NCBI GenBank assembly: GCA_947475525.1
Contig: CANJMI010000001.1
Coordinates: 124,001 to 188,000, forward strand
DNA: 64,000 nucleotides
Source: Polyangiaceae bacterium
GTDB taxonomy: Bacteria; Myxococcota_A; Polyangia; Polyangiales; Polyangiaceae
Direction: 5' to 3'
Position 1 is the first letter of the stretch. Every line of letters begins with the position of its first letter. Below the pieces are notes generated by a model, which searched no databases, had not been told where the DNA came from, and saw only the letters and a program-made list of their open reading frames with translations. The translations under genes and the position numbers were made by a program. Positions 61,868-64,000 of the stretch are shown here, piece after piece.

Positions 61868-62938
61868 TCAGCCCTCGGCCGCGAGCGCGTGTTCGAGGGC
61901 GAGCGAGCATCCGCGCGGGGGCGCACCCGGCATGCGACCGAGCAACGAGACGGCACCGCGGTCGTCGACGACCACGCGGTCGGCGGTCTGAATCGCCACC
62001 GCGGAGTCGATGTTGGCGAGGTCCACGAAGCGCGCGATGCCTTCGGTCCCGCGAGAAAGAGGCTCGAGCGTGATGGGACAGGCCGCCTCGACGCGCAACC
62101 ACGGTGGCGCGAAGTAGTGTACGCCGTCGTCGCCAAGCCGTTGGTAGAGCTGGCTCGAGAGCTCGGTCATCCCGTACTCCGCGACCACCGCGGTCTCGTC
62201 AATGACGAACGCCTCGGCGATCGCCCGGCGGAGTTCGCTCGCGGCCACCTCGCGTGAACGGCCCTTGAAACCGCCGGTCTGCATCACGCGGCTGCCTTTC
62301 GGGAGTGGCAGCGTGCTGGGGAGGCTGTCGCGGAGGTGTACGAATGCGAACGACGTGCCTAGAACCAGCACCGGAACGTTCGACGGTTCCGTAAGCGCGG
62401 CCACGATCCCGTCGGTGTCGAGGCGCTCGCCGTCCCAGAACCACGCGCCGTTCTGGTGCCGCTCTGCGAAGCGCGCGAGCATGTAGCTGAGCGACGATTC
62501 GGGTGCGCGCTCTTCGTCGCACGCGAGCATCACGAGTCGCAGCGAAGGCACGTCGGGCCAGAGCATGCGCTCGGCCCAGCGAAGGGCCCCTCGGCGGTAC
62601 GTCTCGAGATCCCGAAAGGCGTGGCGACCGCGGAGAGCATCGGTGGTGCCGCTCGTAGCGAAGATACGTACGTCGCTCGTCTCGGGGTGGGCTGCAACGC
62701 GCCGCAGGCGAAAGACGTCAGTCGGAATTGCAGGTATTTTGCTGGATTCGGAGAGCTCCGAGGGCGCGAGGTCTGCGCGCTGAAAGGCCGCGCGAACGGT
62801 GGGGACATGCTCCGCTTGAAAGCGGGCGATGGCGCAGGCGAGCGAATCGAAGGTCTCGGTGGGAGAGCCCGTGACGCTCGTCTCGATGAAGGACCGCACG
62901 CGCTCGTGGAGAGTGCGGCTCGTTTCCTCTCGGTTCAT
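61868..62938 (-). CDS. LuxE-like acyl-protein synthetase
   Basis: 356 residues of the LuxE/acyl-protein synthetase family, which activates a fatty acid as acyl-AMP and transfers it to an enzyme Cys. Motifs: SKIPAIPTDVFRLRRV, ATSGTT (adenylation-type loop), MQTGGFKGRSREV, YGMTELSSQLYQ and the C-terminal part with RVVVDDRGAVSLLGRMPGAPPRGCSL, which has the Cys of the family end region. The ATG overlaps the aminotransferase stop (ATGA). LuxC follows after 4 bases. Not a bioluminescence cluster: no luxA/luxB is present. Confidence 0.85.
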   Translation of the reverse strand: MNREETSRTLHERVRSFIETSVTGSPTETFDSLACAIARFQAEHVPTVRAAFQRADLAPSELSESSKIPAIPTDVFRLRRVAAHPETSDVRIFATSGTTDALRGRHAFRDLETYRRGALRWAERMLWPDVPSLRLVMLACDEERAPESSLSYMLARFAERHQNGAWFWDGERLDTDGIVAALTEPSNVPVLVLGTSFAFVHLRDSLPSTLPLPKGSRVMQTGGFKGRSREVAASELRRAIAEAFVIDETAVVAEYGMTELSSQLYQRLGDDGVHYFAPPWLRVEAACPITLEPLSRGTEGIARFVDLANIDSAVAIQTADRVVVDDRGAVSLLGRMPGAPPRGCSLALEHALAAEG

Positions 62939-64000
62939 GCCGCGTCGAGTCCTTCGCGGAGGGCAGCGCCGAGGGACGCGATGTCGGCGTCGGTGATCGT
63001 GAGCGGCGGGGTCAAGGTCAGGGTCGCGCCGTCGATACCGCCTGTCACCACGACGAAGCCACGGCGCAAAAGGTGGCGGGTCGCGGCGAGTGCCGTCGCA
63101 GCCGAGTCGAGCTCGATACCAATCATAAGGCCAGCTCCGCGCACGTCGACGACCCGGTCGTGCGCGAGTCGTTCACGCAAGATCCCTTGCGCGCGATTGC
63201 CAAGCTCGCGAGCGCGCTCGACGAGGCGCTCCTCCCGCAGCGTCGTCAACACCGCCAACGCGGCGGCGCAGCCAAGGGGCGCTCCGGCGTGCGTCGAGGT
63301 GTGGATGGTCTCACCCCGAGACCATCCGGCCATCGCCTCGCGCGAGGCCACGCAGGCGGAGATTGGCAAGCCGCCACCGAGCCCTTTGCCAAGGCACACG
63401 ATGTCGGCTGCGGCCCCGTCGACTTCGCTCTTGAGCCACGCGCCTGTCCGCCCGAGCCCGGTCCACACTTCGTCGGCGATGAGGAGCGCGCCGGCCTCGT
63501 GCGCGAGTCGCCCGAGTTCCGCCAAAAAACCTGCCGGGGGCGCGATGCAGCCGCCCCGCCCGAGGAGTGGTTCGACGAGGACGGCGGCCACGGTCCCGCA
63601 GCGAAGGCCCTCTCGCACAAGCGCGAGGGACGCCTCGACGCTCGCGCCGCGCAGCCCGGGATACGGGCAAAATTGCACGTGCGCGCTGAGTTGCGGGGCA
63701 AACGGCTTACGAAAGCTCGCCTGAAATCCGCACGCGGCGAGGGGCCCGAATCCGAGGCCATGGTAGGCACCGTCGAACGCGATGAAGCCGTGGCGTCCCG
63801 TCGCGAGCGTGGCCGTTTTCATTGCGGCCGCGACCGCGTCGCTTCCCGATTGGGTGAGCAGCACTTGGCCGTGTCCCGAAGGATGCAAAGCCGCGAGCGA
63901 TTCCATCAGCGCGATTTTTACGTCGCTCGAGAACACGTCGCCGAGACCTTGAATCAACGTGTCCGCTTGGTCGCGGAGTGCGCGCTTGAGCGAGGGGTGA
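62935..64000 (-). CDS. Class III aminotransferase, 5' end cut by window edge
   Basis: Over 350 residues visible; the frame stays open to the right edge (preceded there by HPSLKRALRDQADTLIQGLGD), so the N-terminus lies outside. PLP-fold features: HPSLKRAL, TQSGSDAVAAAMKTA, FIAFDGAYHGLGFGP, IADEVWTGLGRTG (cofactor Asp) and CLGKGLGGGLPISA (PLP Lys). The HTSTHAGAPLGCAAALAVL and RGAGLMIGIEL segments complete the fold. It converts an aldehyde or ketone to an amine. The stop overlaps the LuxE-like start, so the aldehyde from LuxC/LuxE is a natural candidate substrate. Confidence 0.85.
   Translation of the reverse strand, partial: HPSLKRALRDQADTLIQGLGDVFSSDVKIALMESLAALHPSGHGQVLLTQSGSDAVAAAMKTATLATGRHGFIAFDGAYHGLGFGPLAACGFQASFRKPFAPQLSAHVQFCPYPGLRGASVEASLALVREGLRCGTVAAVLVEPLLGRGGCIAPPAGFLAELGRLAHEAGALLIADEVWTGLGRTGAWLKSEVDGAAADIVCLGKGLGGGLPISACVASREAMAGWSRGETIHTSTHAGAPLGCAAALAVLTTLREERLVERARELGNRAQGILRERLAHDRVVDVRGAGLMIGIELDSAATALAATRHLLRRGFVVVTGGIDGATLTLTPPLTITDADIASLGAALREGLDAA

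Noticed and set aside
60760-62938. Bioluminescence (lux) operon
   Set aside because: LuxC and LuxE relatives are present but no luxA, luxB or luxD; fatty aldehyde formation for another purpose is more likely.

Overview
The window comes from a GC-rich Gram-negative chromosome. The lipoproteins carry long Ser/Gly/Ala/Thr linkers after the lipobox, and the gene set (FHA-GGDEF fusion, SUMF1-like protein, DUF4388/PATAN protein, DUF2169, GDA1/CD39 lipoprotein, LuxC/LuxE pair) together with very frequent 4-base gene overlaps suggest a myxobacterium (Myxococcota), probably of the Polyangia type. That assignment is an inference from gene content. No 16S gene is present. No insertion sequence, prophage or CRISPR array was seen. 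Both ends cut a gene.

Layout. 1-2.5 kb: a truncated carboxypeptidase-regulatory-like repeat protein behind a LeuA-like condensing enzyme. 2.6-4 kb: thyA-folA. 4-8.7 kb: a diheme cytochrome lipoprotein, then a tightly coupled surface operon (CD39-type NTP diphosphohydrolase lipoprotein, endonuclease/exonuclease/phosphatase lipoprotein, beta-barrel protein). 8.8-20.5 kb: YebC, a porin-like protein, ugd, mutM, metH, an LTA-synthase-like membrane enzyme, an FHA-GGDEF diguanylate cyclase and bpt. 20.6-26.6 kb: a cytochrome c maturation operon opened by a CcmF-CcmH fusion and continued by five further ORFs, each overlapping its neighbour by four bases. 26.7-36.6 kb: cinA, clpB, an esterase lipoprotein, a DUF2804 protein, an EamA transporter, a 2OG-Fe(II) oxygenase, and a DUF883/Holin-X/SDR operon.

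36.7-45 kb looks like the chromosomal origin region. gyrB, recF and dnaN lie on the minus strand. The spacer upstream of dnaN is AT-rich and has three DnaA-box-like 9-mers. About 3 kb further on, three tandem 73-76 bp repeats each carry a parS-like palindrome. dnaA is not in the window. Between the two lie an ABC ATPase, a DUF2169 protein and a membrane-anchored J-domain protein.

45-64 kb: small lipoproteins, a GNAT enzyme, rpe coupled to a putative metallopeptidase, two tRNA-Ser genes around a CPBP protease, an MFS transporter facing an ATP-grasp enzyme, a 34-residue lysine-rich protein, a DUF1295-type membrane reductase, a DUF4388 protein with aspS, a large membrane protein, a thioesterase, orn, and at the right edge an aminotransferase-LuxE-LuxC operon that could turn a fatty acid into an aldehyde and then an amine.
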